Below are positions 1 to 12,003 of a DNA stretch of 64,000 nt, in pieces. Numbering within the stretch: position 1 is the first letter of the stretch; each line of letters begins with the position of its first letter. This DNA comes from Purshia tridentata (lineage: Eukaryota > Streptophyta > Magnoliopsida > Rosales > Rosaceae). Under the pieces are notes generated by a model, which saw only the letters and a list, made by a program, of their open reading frames with translations, did no database searches and had not been told where the DNA came from. Location: NCBI GenBank assembly GCA_003254885.1, contig QANT01001498.1:1-64000 (forward strand). The letters run 5' to 3'. A program made the translations under genes and the position numbers.

Positions 1-1908
1 GACTTGGTATAAATTGAGCTTTACATGTAAAGCCAGCAAATTCGCTAGATTACCTTAATTGGCAAAATTGAAACGTCAAGTACCTTAATTTTTTTTTTTT
101 GGAGACAAACTAATATAAATGCAATAGTTAGTCTACGGAGTAAAATGACATTTTATATATATATATATATATGTACTTTTTGTTGTACGTTTCTCTCTTT
201 TTAAGTTGACATCTTAGAGACATATTGGAGACTTGCTATTTATATTGAACTTTATCATTTAGACAGAGTAGGTACCTTTTTCTATCATCATAAACCTCTC
301 TTGAAAAAGTAATAAAAAAGAAAAGAAAAGATAGCATGCATTCATATTTCTAGGATTTTTATTACTAAAAAACAATCCATGGCCTTTGTTTCATGTTTGT
401 CTATATATGACACATCATAGGTGATGAACCATAATGGGTGCATACAAAACCCTAGACTCGTTGATCCTCCAGATTGAAAATATCAAGGATAAAGGCTCTA
501 TAACCTTGTTGATTGGATATGATTCTAAGTTGATAGAAGGGTTTGAGATAACTCTCAAGTTTTCATTAATAAAAAAAAGTCGATACAATTACAACACATT
601 GTTTAAATATCAACCAAACCCTAAAAAGGGTAAACCCGTTGTCCAAACAAAATCAGGAAAGCAATAAATGACGATTGCTTTGAATTCGTCTCGTGGTTCC
701 CTTTCTGAAAGGTGTGGTGTAAAAAAATCAGATACCGGAAGCCTAATTTCCATATTTGTGGCGATCATGCTATAGCCTATAGGTAAGTAAAAGCAATCCT
801 TTTTTTTTTTTTTTTGCGGGGCGCATCAATATGTCATACCTCTGCCGCTTTGCTAATTGCATGAGTTATTTCATTCATTGTTTCCATACCCTGTTTAATA
901 TATGCATCTAGAATATGTAGTAGTCTATCGAATTTATATCATATGGGAAAGAAATTTGAAATCACACCAAACAGCATCAGAACACTAATCAGCAAGGCCA
1001 GCATCACAGTCATTGCCAAATGCCTTTGCAAACTAGTTCCAGTCTACCTTACTTAATGCCATGTGCATATATATAATTGTTTCAGAAACCCCCATGTGAT
1101 TCTAACCTCAAAAAACCTTGTATATTAGTATGTAATTAATAGCAGCATATGGTCCACAAGTACATAGCTCATGGTGCAAATGTATTCAGTCTAATGGGCA
1201 GCATAGCTAGTTTTAAAGGAAAACATACACTTTGCCACGAGGCCCTATATATTCACACTTTGCCAGTATATGAACCAAGCTAATGTCCAATTGTCATTTA
1301 GCTTACTTATGCTTATCCACTATGATCATGACATTGATCAGTTCATTTTTCAAAATGAATCTTGTGGCATTATTGGTTCCAATTTGTGCTTCGCTCTAAA
1401 AAATGATTTAGGAGTTCAAAAATAACAAAAAGTAAGTAGAAAAGATATGTTTCCCCTGTTATTTTTTATTAGGACACTTGAATCATTTCAAGATGTTTGG
1501 GCATTATGTGTGCTAGTTGAGGGATCTATTTGAAAGTGAAATGTTAATGAAACATGAGGGGAGACTTGGAAGAATGAGTTTGGTTAGAGAACCAATCAGC
1601 CAGTCCTTGTTCTTCAATATTTATTTTTTGCAATTGGCTTTGTACTGTATGTTATTCATATAATTATGCAAGAAAACAGTACCTTCTCATTGGCCTCCGT
1701 ATCACTTTTACTAGGATTCCTTCATGCCTAGGTGATATCGATCACTGAGACCGAGGCAAATCAAGTGCATTTTTTTCTAAGCTCATTTGATAATATCTTC
1801 ATTTTCTGTTTCTATTTTCCTTTTTATTAAAGAAGGAAAGGGAAAAAGGATATCAAAGAGGTAAGGAATTGAGGATGTGATGAATAAAATGAAAAGTAAA
1901 TGAGAACA
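1..1908. other. Intergenic, AT-rich, no gene seen
   Basis: I see no convincing gene here. Open frames are short and AT-rich, with no recognisable domain. An (AT)n microsatellite lies near 154-172 and short poly-T runs near 90 and 800. Confidence 0.6.
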
Positions 1909-2238
1909 ATGGTCCTCGAACAATACCCTTTATATTACTTTGGTCCACAAACTTATTTTTTGAATTTTTTAGTCCTTGAACTTTCATTCATGTATCACTT
2001 AAGTCCATTACGTCAATTTCATCCACTTTTCCGTCAATTTTAGTTACATATCAAGCATGTAAGCCACGTTTGAAAGATAAAAATGATAACTCAGTCCCTC
2101 TTTTTTCCCCAAAGGTAGGTGACTAAAATTGACAGAATAAACTAAAGTGATATACAAAAATGAAAGTTCGTAAACTATATAATTCAAAAAACAAGTTCGT
2201 AGACCAAAGTGATACGCAAGATAAAATTTGAGAACCAT
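1909..2238. mobile_element. Palindromic MITE, about 330 bp
   Basis: The two halves are near-complementary. The left end (ATGGTCCTCGAAC) matches the reverse complement of the right end (ATGGTTCTCAAAT). The arms keep matching for about 130 bp, including a motif of the type 'tttggtcnacnaactt' followed by 'ttttttgaatt'. The centre (about 2041-2110) is unpaired. There is no coding capacity. A target-site duplication could not be resolved, so the superfamily is uncertain; the 'GGTCC-TGAAC' style of terminus is common in plant MITEs. Confidence 0.65.
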
Positions 2239-4927
2239 GGTATAATTCTCTCTAAAATGAATGAGTCTCCAATAGGTTCTAGTTTTAGAAATCATTCTAT
2301 ATACCTATTGTCCTTCATTTTGTTCCTCACATCTCTCATCTTCTCTCTCTTTTCTATCTTTAGTCTTTCCTCACTCACTCTTTAATTAAGGAAATAATTG
2401 AAAACAAAAGGAAAAGGTTACCAAGTCTTGTCTTGTTACATAAGGTAACATAGATTATTGTTGATTGATTATGTTACCGTTTCAACATCCAACTCAAAAT
2501 CAATTGACAAAAATGTATGTGCAGCTAAAGTGGGCATTGATCATGAATGGATTGCTTGCCTTTCTATGAGTCTATGATACGATGGTGCAATTAGAATATC
2601 CAAATCAAAAACAAATTGACAATGAATAAAAGACCTTGCGATTTTTTGTATTGAGATGTAAGGCTTATTTATTACAATGTGAGACCGCTATCTTTATTAG
2701 CTAGAAAGCCTAGAATATAGTTTGGAAAGCAAAGTGACATTTACTTGAAACATTTGGCTTGCTACATGACTGGAGTGCATAAAGAACCAGTGTAGGCACT
2801 GCGCGCACAATATTGAATTACTATATCTTTATATATATATTTGATAGAAAGCAATTCCAAAATACATGTTTATTTCTCTGCACTTGTGTTCCTAAAATTC
2901 TTTAGTGTGCATAGGACCACAGAGCCAAACTCTGCCATGCAATGCAGGAAGACAAAAAATGGGGAGATTTATAAAAACTTTGTCGCCTGGCCATCGAATC
3001 TTCACCTGCTTCGATTTCCCAAAAATGGTGACGCCCCAAGCATGTGATGATGCAGATATTTTTGTTCCAACGCCAATCTCACTAAGACTTTCGGATCTTA
3101 CAGAAAGAAATATATGATGACTGACACTGTTAAAATGAACCAACGTCCTATGCAGTAAAAAGCCAAAAGATCGATGAAAAAATGACAAAAGACTAAAGAA
3201 CAGGTCAGCATGCAAGACTGTAATTTTGAGCGTTTATGTATTGATATAATACAAAACGTACCATGATGAGTAGCAAGTATAAAAATGAAGACGTGTGTGG
3301 GAGAGAGGACTGAAGAGTGAAGACTCTACTGATCATTGGCACCATTACTACCGTGAGGTAAGTTGAAAATTGAAAAGATTTACTATTGGTAAAGTTTGGT
3401 TTATGTTAAATTGAACATCTAAATGAAAATCAATCGATAAGTGAGCAAAATGTTTCAAGATTTTGTTAAAAGAATTATATGTTGTTTAATGCACCTAACT
3501 ACATGTCTTGGCATATTCACACACTATGCATGTTGATATTCTCATTAATTTAGCCATTCAGATTGCCAATGGATATAGTGTTTTGTCAAAGAAAAATGCT
3601 TGGCTCCATTCTTGAATCTTACAAACTTCTCTCATTTTTCTACGCACAATGCTATAATTAATTCTCCAACATTCTAGATATTAGATAAGCGATTATCCAA
3701 TAGTTTAGATAGATCAAGATATATCTTTTAAGAGAAAAACCCACATTTAATTTTTTCCAGGTGATTAAGTAGAGGGAATACAGGTGCAACATGGAGCATA
3801 AAGAAGTGGGTTTTCAACAAAATTGAACCAGACACGTGGAATATGTATGTAGATTCGATCATTTTATATTCTAACATCTATGGCTCTTGCCACATGGTCC
3901 AAATACATTACAAACTGTTTAAGTAATCAAAACCCCAGTTTGACGAATTTTGGAAGATCACATGTTACCCTCATCAATATAGTATAAAATCGGCACCAAT
4001 CCTCACTCTTATTTATTAAAATTAATTTCAGGAAGAAGTCTCCACCCCAACCAATTGGTTCATGATAAACATCAACATCTCGTAAACTCAAGCTTGAAAA
4101 CATTGGTTAATCATTACCACAAGCAGAGCTGTCACTTTAGCGTGCTATAATATTCATCTTATCTTCAAATTACAAAGTCTTGGACAAGTTTTCATATAAA
4201 ATTTTCAATTATAGTTAAGATTCCTTTTCTTAAAGACTAATACATCTTTTCTAATTCAAAGATTAAATAATATATATCTTAATCATCAAGGACCCTTTAT
4301 TTTTCTAAAAGCCATCATGAACTTCGATTAATTCCCAATTCTTAAATTTAAAACTCATAAACATAATATAAAAAGCATTTAGCAAAAAAGAGATATGAAT
4401 GCACTAAAGAACAAATAAAGGCAATCACTTTCACTCACTATTTTGTCAATCCGTAAAATTTTTCTAACCCAACTATTCTTTTAGTCTCCCTTAAGAATTT
4501 AGCATTCAATATAACAATTAAAATTAATAAATATTAAAGTAAAATTCAATCCTTAATTACATTATCTCTCACTTGTTTTTGTAATAATCTTTCTCAGATG
4601 AACATTTCTGTTTGAAAAAGCTTCCTTTAATCGCTGGAAAAAGATTTATGGATCCGCGGCATCTGCCACTGCATTGCAAAAGAGTAACGCCAAAAGTGTA
4701 GAGAGAATGGGTCCAATTTCATTGATTTCACTTGTCCTCGGGCTCCACTAAGAACCATCCTTTTACGATTTTCTAACACAAAAGTACAAAAAAACAAATG
4801 CAAAGTAAACAGGCTATCACATGTGGGTCAGATATAATAATAAAACTAAACCACATAGATATATAGTTCACATATCATGTGGGTCACACATCCCAACGCC
4901 ATAATAATACACCTCCAATTATTGCAA
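2239..4927. other. Intergenic, upstream region of the F-box gene
   Basis: No supported gene. Overlapping short frames at 2841-3215 lie on both strands without domain similarity and are taken as chance. The last 150 bases before 4927 hold a TATA-like agatatatag near 4857 and two 'catgtgggtca' direct repeats (near 4820 and 4878) that may belong to the F-box promoter. Confidence 0.5.
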
Positions 4928-5044
4928 ATGTGTGACCACATGTGTATATCTATGCTCTCATCAACCTTCTTCAAAACCTTTCAACAACAATTTTCTCATT
5001 TCTCCTTTCTCTTCTTCCACTATGTGGAGCACCCTCCCCTTTGA
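4928..5044 (+). promoter_or_regulatory. Possible overlapping uORF of the F-box gene
   Basis: ATG at 4928, with further in-frame ATGs at 4940 and 4952, opens a 38-codon frame that ends with TGA at 5042-5044, inside the F-box coding sequence and in another frame. If the transcript starts upstream of 4928, as the TATA-like site near 4857 would allow, scanning ribosomes meet these ATGs first. It is a regulatory candidate only; the transcript start is unknown. Confidence 0.3.
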
Positions 5045-6155
5045 TCTCCTCACCCACATCTTCTCCCTCCTCTCTCCGGACTCACTTGCATGCGCCAAGT
5101 CAACATGTCGACATTGGCAAGCCTGTGGTGCCACAGCATGCCCATTAATGCTGCAACAGCATCTTCACCATCACCCTCCATGGTTCATAGCCTTGCCTCT
5201 GCAATACAACAAGCATAGTCCATGCTGCTATGCTCACAATCCCATTAACAACAATTGGTATGTGCTTTCTTTGGATTTCTTAACTGACCCAGTAAGGCCT
5301 GTGGGCCCCCTAGAAGATCTCCTTCTCCTAAGGGTACCCTCCAACTCTACGGCCCTCCAATTGGGTATGTGTAACCCATTTACCAGGCAATTCAAGCGTT
5401 TCCCAATGTTAAACATTAGAAGGACCAACCCGGCTGTGGGCGTGGTATCATTCTCAACATTTTCAAACACTGTAATGAAATCTTGCTTTCGGGTCTACGT
5501 GGCAGGCGGGATGTCCGAGACATCCCGCGGTGGTGCCACATACGAGCCGACCTTGGAAATGTACGATCCAGACCTCGACACGTGGCAGATTGTGGGGTCC
5601 ATGCCTATGGAATTTGCGGTGAGGCTAACAGTTTGGAGTCCCAAGGAGAGTGTGTGGTGTGATGGGGTGCTGTATTGGATGACCTCTGCCCGGGCCTATA
5701 GCTTAATGGGCTATGGCATTGTGTCCAACAGTTGGAGGGAGCTGAGTGTGCCATTGGCAGACAAGCTGGAGTTTGCTGTGGTAGTGTTGCGCAATGGGAG
5801 GCTGACACTTGTGGGTGGGACATGTCGTTTGGGTGTTTGTGTTTGGGAGCTTGGGAAGGGGGATGTTTGGGTTTTGGTTGAGAAAGTGCCTAGTGAATTG
5901 GGGATGAGATTTATAGGGGACAGGGGAAGTTGGGATAGTACAAAGTGTGTAGGTGGTAATGGGGCTATTTATTTGTACAGGGACTTGTGCTCAGGAATGT
6001 TGATTTGGAAAGACGTTGGAGATGAGAGGAAATGGGAATGGGAATGGGAATGGGTTTGGATTGAGGGGTGTTTCTCAATTGGAGGCAAACAAGTGAGAAA
6101 TTTGCAAATAAAAGGAGTTCTTATACACCCTAATCTTGTACCCTCATCCATCTAA
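5022..6155 (+). CDS. F-box protein with kelch/beta-propeller-like C-terminus
   Basis: A single-exon gene for 377 residues. The F-box is at about residues 3-45 (LPFDLLTHIFSLLSPDSLAC, then the CRHW tail) and should bind SKP1 in an SCF ubiquitin ligase. The remainder carries kelch-like blades: YVAGGMSE, a following MYDPDLDTWQIVGSMP, then WCDGVLYWMT and LTLVGGTCRLGVCVWELG. This layout matches single-exon plant F-box/kelch proteins of about 380-400 residues. The ATG at 5022 is chosen because the F-box follows at once and the open frame further upstream has no ATG. Near the C-terminus a GAATGG hexamer repeat encodes alternating Glu-Trp (EWEWEW). An out-of-frame ATG at 4928 opens a short frame overlapping this start. 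The ubiquitination target cannot be read from sequence. Confidence 0.9.
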   Translation: MWSTLPFDLLTHIFSLLSPDSLACAKSTCRHWQACGATACPLMLQQHLHHHPPWFIALPLQYNKHSPCCYAHNPINNNWYVLSLDFLTDPVRPVGPLEDLLLLRVPSNSTALQLGMCNPFTRQFKRFPMLNIRRTNPAVGVVSFSTFSNTVMKSCFRVYVAGGMSETSRGGATYEPTLEMYDPDLDTWQIVGSMPMEFAVRLTVWSPKESVWCDGVLYWMTSARAYSLMGYGIVSNSWRELSVPLADKLEFAVVVLRNGRLTLVGGTCRLGVCVWELGKGDVWVLVEKVPSELGMRFIGDRGSWDSTKCVGGNGAIYLYRDLCSGMLIWKDVGDERKWEWEWEWVWIEGCFSIGGKQVRNLQIKGVLIHPNLVPSSI

Positions 6156-7682
6156 TCAAATAATACATCTTGTGAACATGTGCCTTCTTTATTAGTCTTT
6201 TTTCTCCTTGTCCTTCTTTTGTGTTTTACCTTCACCTTTTCTTTCATTCATTAGATATTCTCTTTCTTGCTTTGGCCACACCAAATATAAAAAAAGACAT
6301 TCTTTTGCAAATATAGAATCCTTTTTTTCCCTTTTTTTCCCTTTTTTTATCTATTAAATTCATCGAAAACAAAAAGAAATTGGTTAATCCTTACCATCTT
6401 CATAACTTATAACAAAATCATATTTTTTGATGGATTGGAAACCCAACTTAACTTCAATTCAATACTTAATGCAATCATCAAGCCCAAACTCATGAACCCA
6501 TTTATTTAGTCTCAAACCATCCAATTTCGAAATGGCCTCGTTTTCCTTCTCATTTATACTCCATTCATGCAAACAAACACCAAGTATCATTTATAGTGAT
6601 GTGAACACAATTTTCTTGTATATGAAATGGACTTTACGAGGAATTCCACAAATAAAATTATTTACGAATCTCACACTTAAAGGAACATTATTAGAATGAT
6701 ATGTGCTTTTATATTTCATGGTCAAGATTACAGAGGCCGTTTGAATGTTTATTTTTATTAATTTGAATGCTTCACAAAGATAGGGATGCTTTTATATAGA
6801 ATATCTACATATATAGAATTGTCGCTGCATATTTTTACATATTTCTCATATCTATTTGGTGTGCCGTTAATATGAGAAATATGTTATAATGTTAAATTAA
6901 TTGCTTTTTTTATGTGAGAATTGTTAACCATTAAAAAAAAAGTGGAATTATATTTAAATTTGTGCTTTTATTTGATAATTTGACAAAAAAAGAAATGATT
7001 CAGATTCGTTAATTAAATAACCAATCTTCTTAATTAGACGATCCATAGTACATATGTATCAGTAGCACTGTATTCTTCTTCTTTTGGGGCCGATGTACGT
7101 CACCAAGTAGCCATCTAAAGCAGGATTTTTATCTTCTGCCCAGTAACCCCCATGCACCTCTCTCCTTTCCGCACTTGTCCCGCATCCTCCTTCCGTAGAA
7201 GAGACTCTCTCTACTGAAAAATAATAGGTATATTTCTGGGCCTAGAACAGGCCCAATGGTCAGTTGAACATCCAATACATGAAGCCCAAACTATTTAGTC
7301 CAACTTTTTTTTTTGGCCAGGTAACTATTTAGTCCAACTTAGAGAAACCGAATCCATAAGAATTTTATTTGACAGAAAAATTAGAAAAAAAAAGAAATAC
7401 AACATAATAATTCCTTGGAATTAAAATTGATTAAAATTGGGGCAAAAAAAGAAAAAAGTAAAACTTTTATTGTTAATACAATTTAAGATAAATAGTTATT
7501 TAGACCACTTCTATATATTAAGAAAATCGCATATAGCGAAATTCATCTCTATTAAAGAGATAAATCAGTAAAAATATAGTCCAAATAGTACCTATAATAA
7601 TTGATAGAGAGAATTGAGCATACATACCAAATGCAAAATAAATGGTCATGGATTTTGCACAAGAAAGATGACATATGAGTAA
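6156..7682. other. Intergenic between F-box gene and peptide gene
   Basis: No gene seen. It contains the F-box 3' untranslated region, T-rich runs at 6325-6350, and a short local duplication of 'aactatttagtccaactt' near 7288 and 7325. Confidence 0.55.
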
Positions 7683-7928
7683 TCAAGATTTTTTATCACA
7701 ATCCCGAAAACAAGAAAAAGTACAATACGCTCGTATTATGGGCATTGCTATGAACTTGAAGCACTTATTTTTGCAATCAGCAGAGCAAATTTTTGGGTCC
7801 TTATCAGCAGAATGAAATGAAAGAGGGGGTGGAATGGGGCTGTTTCTAGCTTGCACAATTAATGAAAAAGCCATAATCAACACCATGATTGACACCACCA
7901 ATACTCTAATGGTTGTGTTGTTACCCAT
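7683..7928 (-). CDS. Secreted six-cysteine peptide (Ole e 6 / thionin-like)
   Basis: An 81-residue precursor without introns. Residues about 7-27 are a hydrophobic signal peptide (VLVVSIMVLIMAFSLIVQA), followed by a proline-rich linker and a C-terminal cysteine domain. Cysteines at 48, 52, 56, 69, 73 and 77 give C-x3-C-x3-C-x12-C-x3-C-x3-C, the helical-hairpin pattern of olive pollen allergen Ole e 6 and of plant thionin-like small secreted proteins. Such peptides act outside the cell in pollen, signalling or defence; the role here is not known. The gene at 9495-9762 is a relative on the same strand, so a local duplication is likely. A TATA-like tatatatta lies near 8001-8009 on the minus strand. 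Family-level call only. Confidence 0.7.
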   Translation of the reverse strand: MGNNTTIRVLVVSIMVLIMAFSLIVQARNSPIPPPLSFHSADKDPKICSADCKNKCFKFIAMPIIRAYCTFSCFRDCDKKS

Positions 7929-8881
7929 TTCATTTATATGCAGTCCTCCCTCTCTTTTAAACTTTTATGTTCTACTGAAATGTATTGTGTAATAAATCAA
8001 TCTAATATATACTGCTTGTCCTAAACTCTTTATCATGTGCAAGAGTTGTCGAAAAAAACTTTAAGATATATTTCATTTTGATATATCTTTTACTTTTTAA
8101 TTAAGATTACTTGTATTAATAAAATAGAAGTTAATTATATTTTTTAAGTTGTGTAAAGAACGTAATCGAGAAAACTCTAGCTGCTACAGAGAACAAATCT
8201 CAAACTTTAAATTTGTTTGAGGCAATTTGGAATTACAAGTTGGCGCAAGCTCGTGATTAATTGTCTTAATGATTTAGTTGTTTTAGTTTTTATGAGTCCG
8301 TCTTGATCGGGAGTGTGACTAGAATTCCAATATAAACTCTACATGTGGTTATATTTTTCTAAATTGTAATCAAATTGCGCTTGTTATTTTGCTTTGAATT
8401 GTACTGACTTCCATTTATGGCAGTACCTTACAGGAGACAACTAATAATTCTTGGTTTCAACAAGGAAATACAGCAAAAAAAAAAAAATATTAATTCTTTA
8501 TTCTTGCAGCTATATATCATGGCATGTTTCAGCTGGTATGTGCGCATCTGTATTATCTAAATGTGCCACATTAAGAGAAATTATAAGAAACTTTATAACT
8601 GAAAAGAATATATATATATATATACAATAAGGTTTCATTGTGGGATTCTTGAAAAGCTGAAATCCTTACCTTCTCATAATAAATTACTGAGAATAATAAT
8701 ATTATTATCTCACTTTTTAGTCACCGATTAATGTAAAATATGATATGAAAATGTTTTTCAAACAAAAAAATTTGTTAAATTAAAAGTAATTATAATCAAA
8801 TAAAAAAACGATCGATTTTAGTATTTCTATATAGAATATAACATCATAAAGTTTAATCCATAAAACATACAATATAAGACT
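7929..8881. other. Intergenic between the peptide genes
   Basis: AT-rich with an (AT)n run near 8606-8624; apart from the putative upstream region of the first peptide gene, no feature is supported. Confidence 0.5.
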
Positions 8882-9129
8882 GGGTGTCACCTAGGAATCT
8901 AATGGATTTTCTTAGAATCCATCAAAATTAAAAGAGAATTGGTTGAAATTCTCATGACTTTTGTTATTTAAACAAAATTCATTCAAATCTATTAAAATTT
9001 ACCAAAATCCACCACTTAATGAAATCAATGAGTTTTTTTAGAACATATAGATTTTAATTAAAATTTGAGTTAAAGACACCTATATTTTTATAAAATCTAT
9101 TAAAATCCTGAATTGAAGACATGTACCCC
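8882..9129. mobile_element. Short hAT-like MITE, about 250 bp
   Basis: The left end (GGGTGTCACCTAGGAATC) and the reverse complement of the right end (GGGGTACATGTCTTCAATTC) are imperfect inverted copies, followed on both sides by 'ggatttt' and 'aaatctattaaaat' type blocks. There is no coding capacity. The 'GGGGTGTnTTCAATT' style end is common in hAT-type plant MITEs. No clean target-site duplication is visible, so boundaries are approximate. Confidence 0.5.
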
Positions 9130-9422
9130 TCTAAAACGGTCATGATTGAAATTAAATTCAATAATACTTGAGAGTCGGAGCATTTAGCAATGAGTGAAGA
9201 GATCAAAAATATAATCTACTGTACGTATAGTATGACTTCATATTTTTTACGTGAGATATACTCTCAACAATATTTTCACGTAGCTAAAGAAATTTATTGT
9301 ACCATTACCCATCAGGCATCATTTTAGAATTTTAGCTGTCAACGGGTGTCATATATTCTCCAAAATTTTGCAATGTTTTTGGACATAAAATTTGAATATG
9401 ATAAAATTTCTGTAAAGAAAAT

Positions 9423-9423
<1 letters not shown>

Positions 9424-9457
<34 letters not shown>
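9424..9457. repeat. (GA)n microsatellite
   Basis: An uninterrupted GA/AG dinucleotide run of roughly 34 bases just downstream (on the minus strand) of the second peptide gene, probably in its 3' untranslated region. Confidence 0.9.
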
Positions 9458-9459
<2 letters not shown>

Positions 9460-9492
9460 CAGAGGATTAATTTGGACAGTGGTGACATGTGG

Positions 9493-9762
9493 TTAAGGTT
9501 GATGGCATGCCCGAGAAGCACAGAAATGGTAGCATAGGGCTGGTGCTATAGGCCATGCTTTCCTGGCATAACACTTTCGGTTGCAGGCAGAGCATTGTGG
9601 ATCTTCATCTTGAACAGAATCAGATAAAAGGGAATAAGTAATTGAAGGTAGAGGAGGCTCCCATGCGGCCATTGAAGTCTTACTAATTCTGCCTTCCACA
9701 TTAATATTAATTAATGGGACAACCATAATTAACACCAACAATCTAGGATTATTATTCTCCAT
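9493..9762 (-). CDS. Secreted six-cysteine peptide, paralogue
   Basis: An 89-residue precursor. The ATG at 9762 is used: the codon at 9769-9771 that opens the frame is GTG, not ATG, and the ATG lines up with the start of the neighbouring paralogue. Residues about 6-24 are a hydrophobic signal peptide (PRLLVLIMVVPLININVEG). Cysteines at 57, 60, 64, 77, 81 and 86 give C-x2-C-x3-C-x12-C-x3-C-x4-C: the same hairpin and the same 12-residue loop with a WPI/MPI core as the peptide at 7683-7928, but with both outer spacings shifted by one in opposite directions. The sequences are otherwise well diverged, so the duplication is old. Extracellular; function unknown. Confidence 0.68.
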   Translation of the reverse strand: MENNNPRLLVLIMVVPLININVEGRISKTSMAAWEPPLPSITYSLLSDSVQDEDPQCSACNRKCYARKAWPIAPALCYHFCASRACHQP

Positions 9763-10980
9763 ATACACCACACTCTCCTCCCCAGCTACCTCTCTTAGTT
9801 TAAACTTTATGTTATGAGCTCAAGTTATATGTATAGTAAATCTAATTTATAGTACTACTGCCTAAACCCTTTACCATTGATTCAATTTATTAAGTTTGAT
9901 TATTTATTAACAAATCCTACTGTCACTTTCTGTAATTGCATGTAGAGAGGCTAGGGAATATATATGTTTGATTAAAGGCACCCAATTATCATAATTAATT
10001 AAACTTAAGTTTGTTTGACGCAATCATGCCCATAATTAACCAAACATAAATTTTTATAAATAAAAACAAAACAAAAATACGTCCTTTAAATTTTAGTTTG
10101 ATTAATACTACATGCGCACCCAATAAACACTGCATGCCAACTACTTGAATATTAAGTACAAATCTCAATTGATTAATAAAACAGTTAAATTTGTTTCATT
10201 AAAGGCATCAATTTAGTTGTCACATTATCAAAGGTATTTTTGTCTTTTTATTAAGTTATGTTGAGTGTTAAGTCTGCCACTAGACTTAATCAAATGGGGT
10301 GTGTTTAATTTCTATAAATGTAATATTTAAATGAAAATTCATGAGACTTGTAACATTAATAGTTAAGAGAATTTATTCATTCACACAAACTTTTGAGTAC
10401 GAATTCATTCTTCTCCAACATCATTTGATAAATAAATAAAAAAGAAATTGAAAACGCGGTGAAAATTGAAATTACAGTGATGAGTTGTTATCACAAACAC
10501 AATGCATGCAAATGGGTGTATGTGTAGTTATCCTACATACATATATGTTGATAATTTCATCATATAGCGATGGGATGGGCTGTTATCAGGAACACATTGC
10601 TAATTTCTTACACCCTGTATAGAATTCATTATGTATATAGTTGTATACATACATATATATATATATATATTGATTAGGAGAAAAAAGAATAAACAAAAAA
10701 GCTATGGTGGACGATTTGATATATATATTCGATTCAAATATTGGAAACAATATTTTAGAAAAAAACTTGAAAAGGAAATTATGTTTTTTAAGAAATGGTG
10801 ACTTTTGGTATAAATTTGTAGTTTTTGATAAAAGTCATAGTATGTCTTCTGATATGAACGAAGAGTTCTTCTTTATATGTGTAAACATGGTGGTCTTGAA
10901 GTAAATTGCTTTCATACGAACATAACAGAAAAAAAATGTAATTAAAAATCATATTTAAGTCACGTTCACAGAATTATATA
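9763..10980. other. Intergenic, no gene seen
   Basis: AT-rich, with an (AT)n run near 10652-10672. The 66-codon open frame at 10704-10904 has no recognisable domain and is not called. Confidence 0.5.
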
Positions 10981-11376
10981 ATGGGCAATGCTTGGGTGCA
11001 CTCCTGAGGTGCACTTGCGCATTCACTCCTTTTTTTTTAAAAAAAAAATTCTTATTCGATAGTGTAGGCTTAAGAACTATTCATGTTTTAAATCACTTAT
11101 TGAAATAATCTTTGCAAACAATTAATTCAAACGAAAATTGTTTAGTTATATAACTAATATCGAATAAATAGACGATTTAGTCAAAAAATCACTATTTAAA
11201 TATAAAATGTCCATTTATTTTATAACATTTATATAACTAAACGATCTCTGATTGAATTTAATTTTTACATAAATAATTTTTAATAGGTGATATAAAACAT
11301 AAATAGTTTTAATCTTGAACATGCACTACCGAATGAGAATTTTGAGGGAGGGGGTGGATGCGTAGTATTTGCCTTC
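10981..11376. mobile_element. Palindromic MITE, about 390 bp
   Basis: The outer ends (ATGGGCAATGC on the left; GAAGGCAAATAC as the reverse complement of the right) and longer inner blocks pair across a centre near 11185. For example 'attcttattcgatagtg' on the left matches 'attctcattcggtagtg' on the reverse complement of the right, and 'gtttagttatataa' occurs in both arms. No coding capacity. The flanks are AT-rich and the target-site duplication is not certain. Confidence 0.6.
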
Positions 11377-12003
11377 TATAATTATAGAGAGAAGCATGTT
11401 GTTATAATTATTTAACATTTTGATTCAATATTTAATATTTACCTCAATATTAATTTTTATTAAAAGAATTAGAGAACATTTGACCATTAGCATGTTTCAT
11501 TGGGCCCAGAGTTCAGCCAGCTCGAGACCCATGGGCCTGCGACCAGCAAAAGTCAGGTTGCGGATTGGCCAACCCAGACCGGTCCATTGAATAGACTTAG
11601 ATGTAAGACAAATATCCTCATGTTTTACTCTTTTATTTTTTCTGTGACATCTTCATGTTTAACTTTTTTACTTTTTTTACTGGCCCAAAAAAAAAAACTT
11701 TTTTACTTTTTATTAATTAACTGTCATTCATAAGAAATGAAATCAGAACATACTCCAACAAAGAGATACTAGATATTTTCCACTAGATTAAATGGTTATT
11801 GACCATCCTTATTTTAACTGTAATTGCTGCTAAATTTACATCTATCATGAGTATATTATATTTTCTCACTCATCTTATTTACCTAACATTCGAATTTTTG
11901 GTATATGAAAATTTAGTGTTATCACACGTTGAAAAATTATAGTTTTGTATAAGTGCTTATAAAGGATCTTGGACCTTCCCTCATATTGTCAACTGATTTT
12001 GAA
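11377..12003. other. Intergenic, no gene seen
   Basis: AT-rich sequence. The open frame at 11500-11733 has no recognisable domain. Confidence 0.5.

Noticed and set aside
434-667. 77-codon open frame near the left end
   Set aside because: Lysine-rich, AT-driven composition, no domain, no splice context.
4932-5021. 30-residue N-terminal extension of the F-box protein
   Set aside because: The frame opens with GTG, not ATG; the first ATG in frame is 5022.
9763-9771. Start of the second peptide gene at 9771
   Set aside because: That codon is GTG; the ATG at 9762 is used instead.
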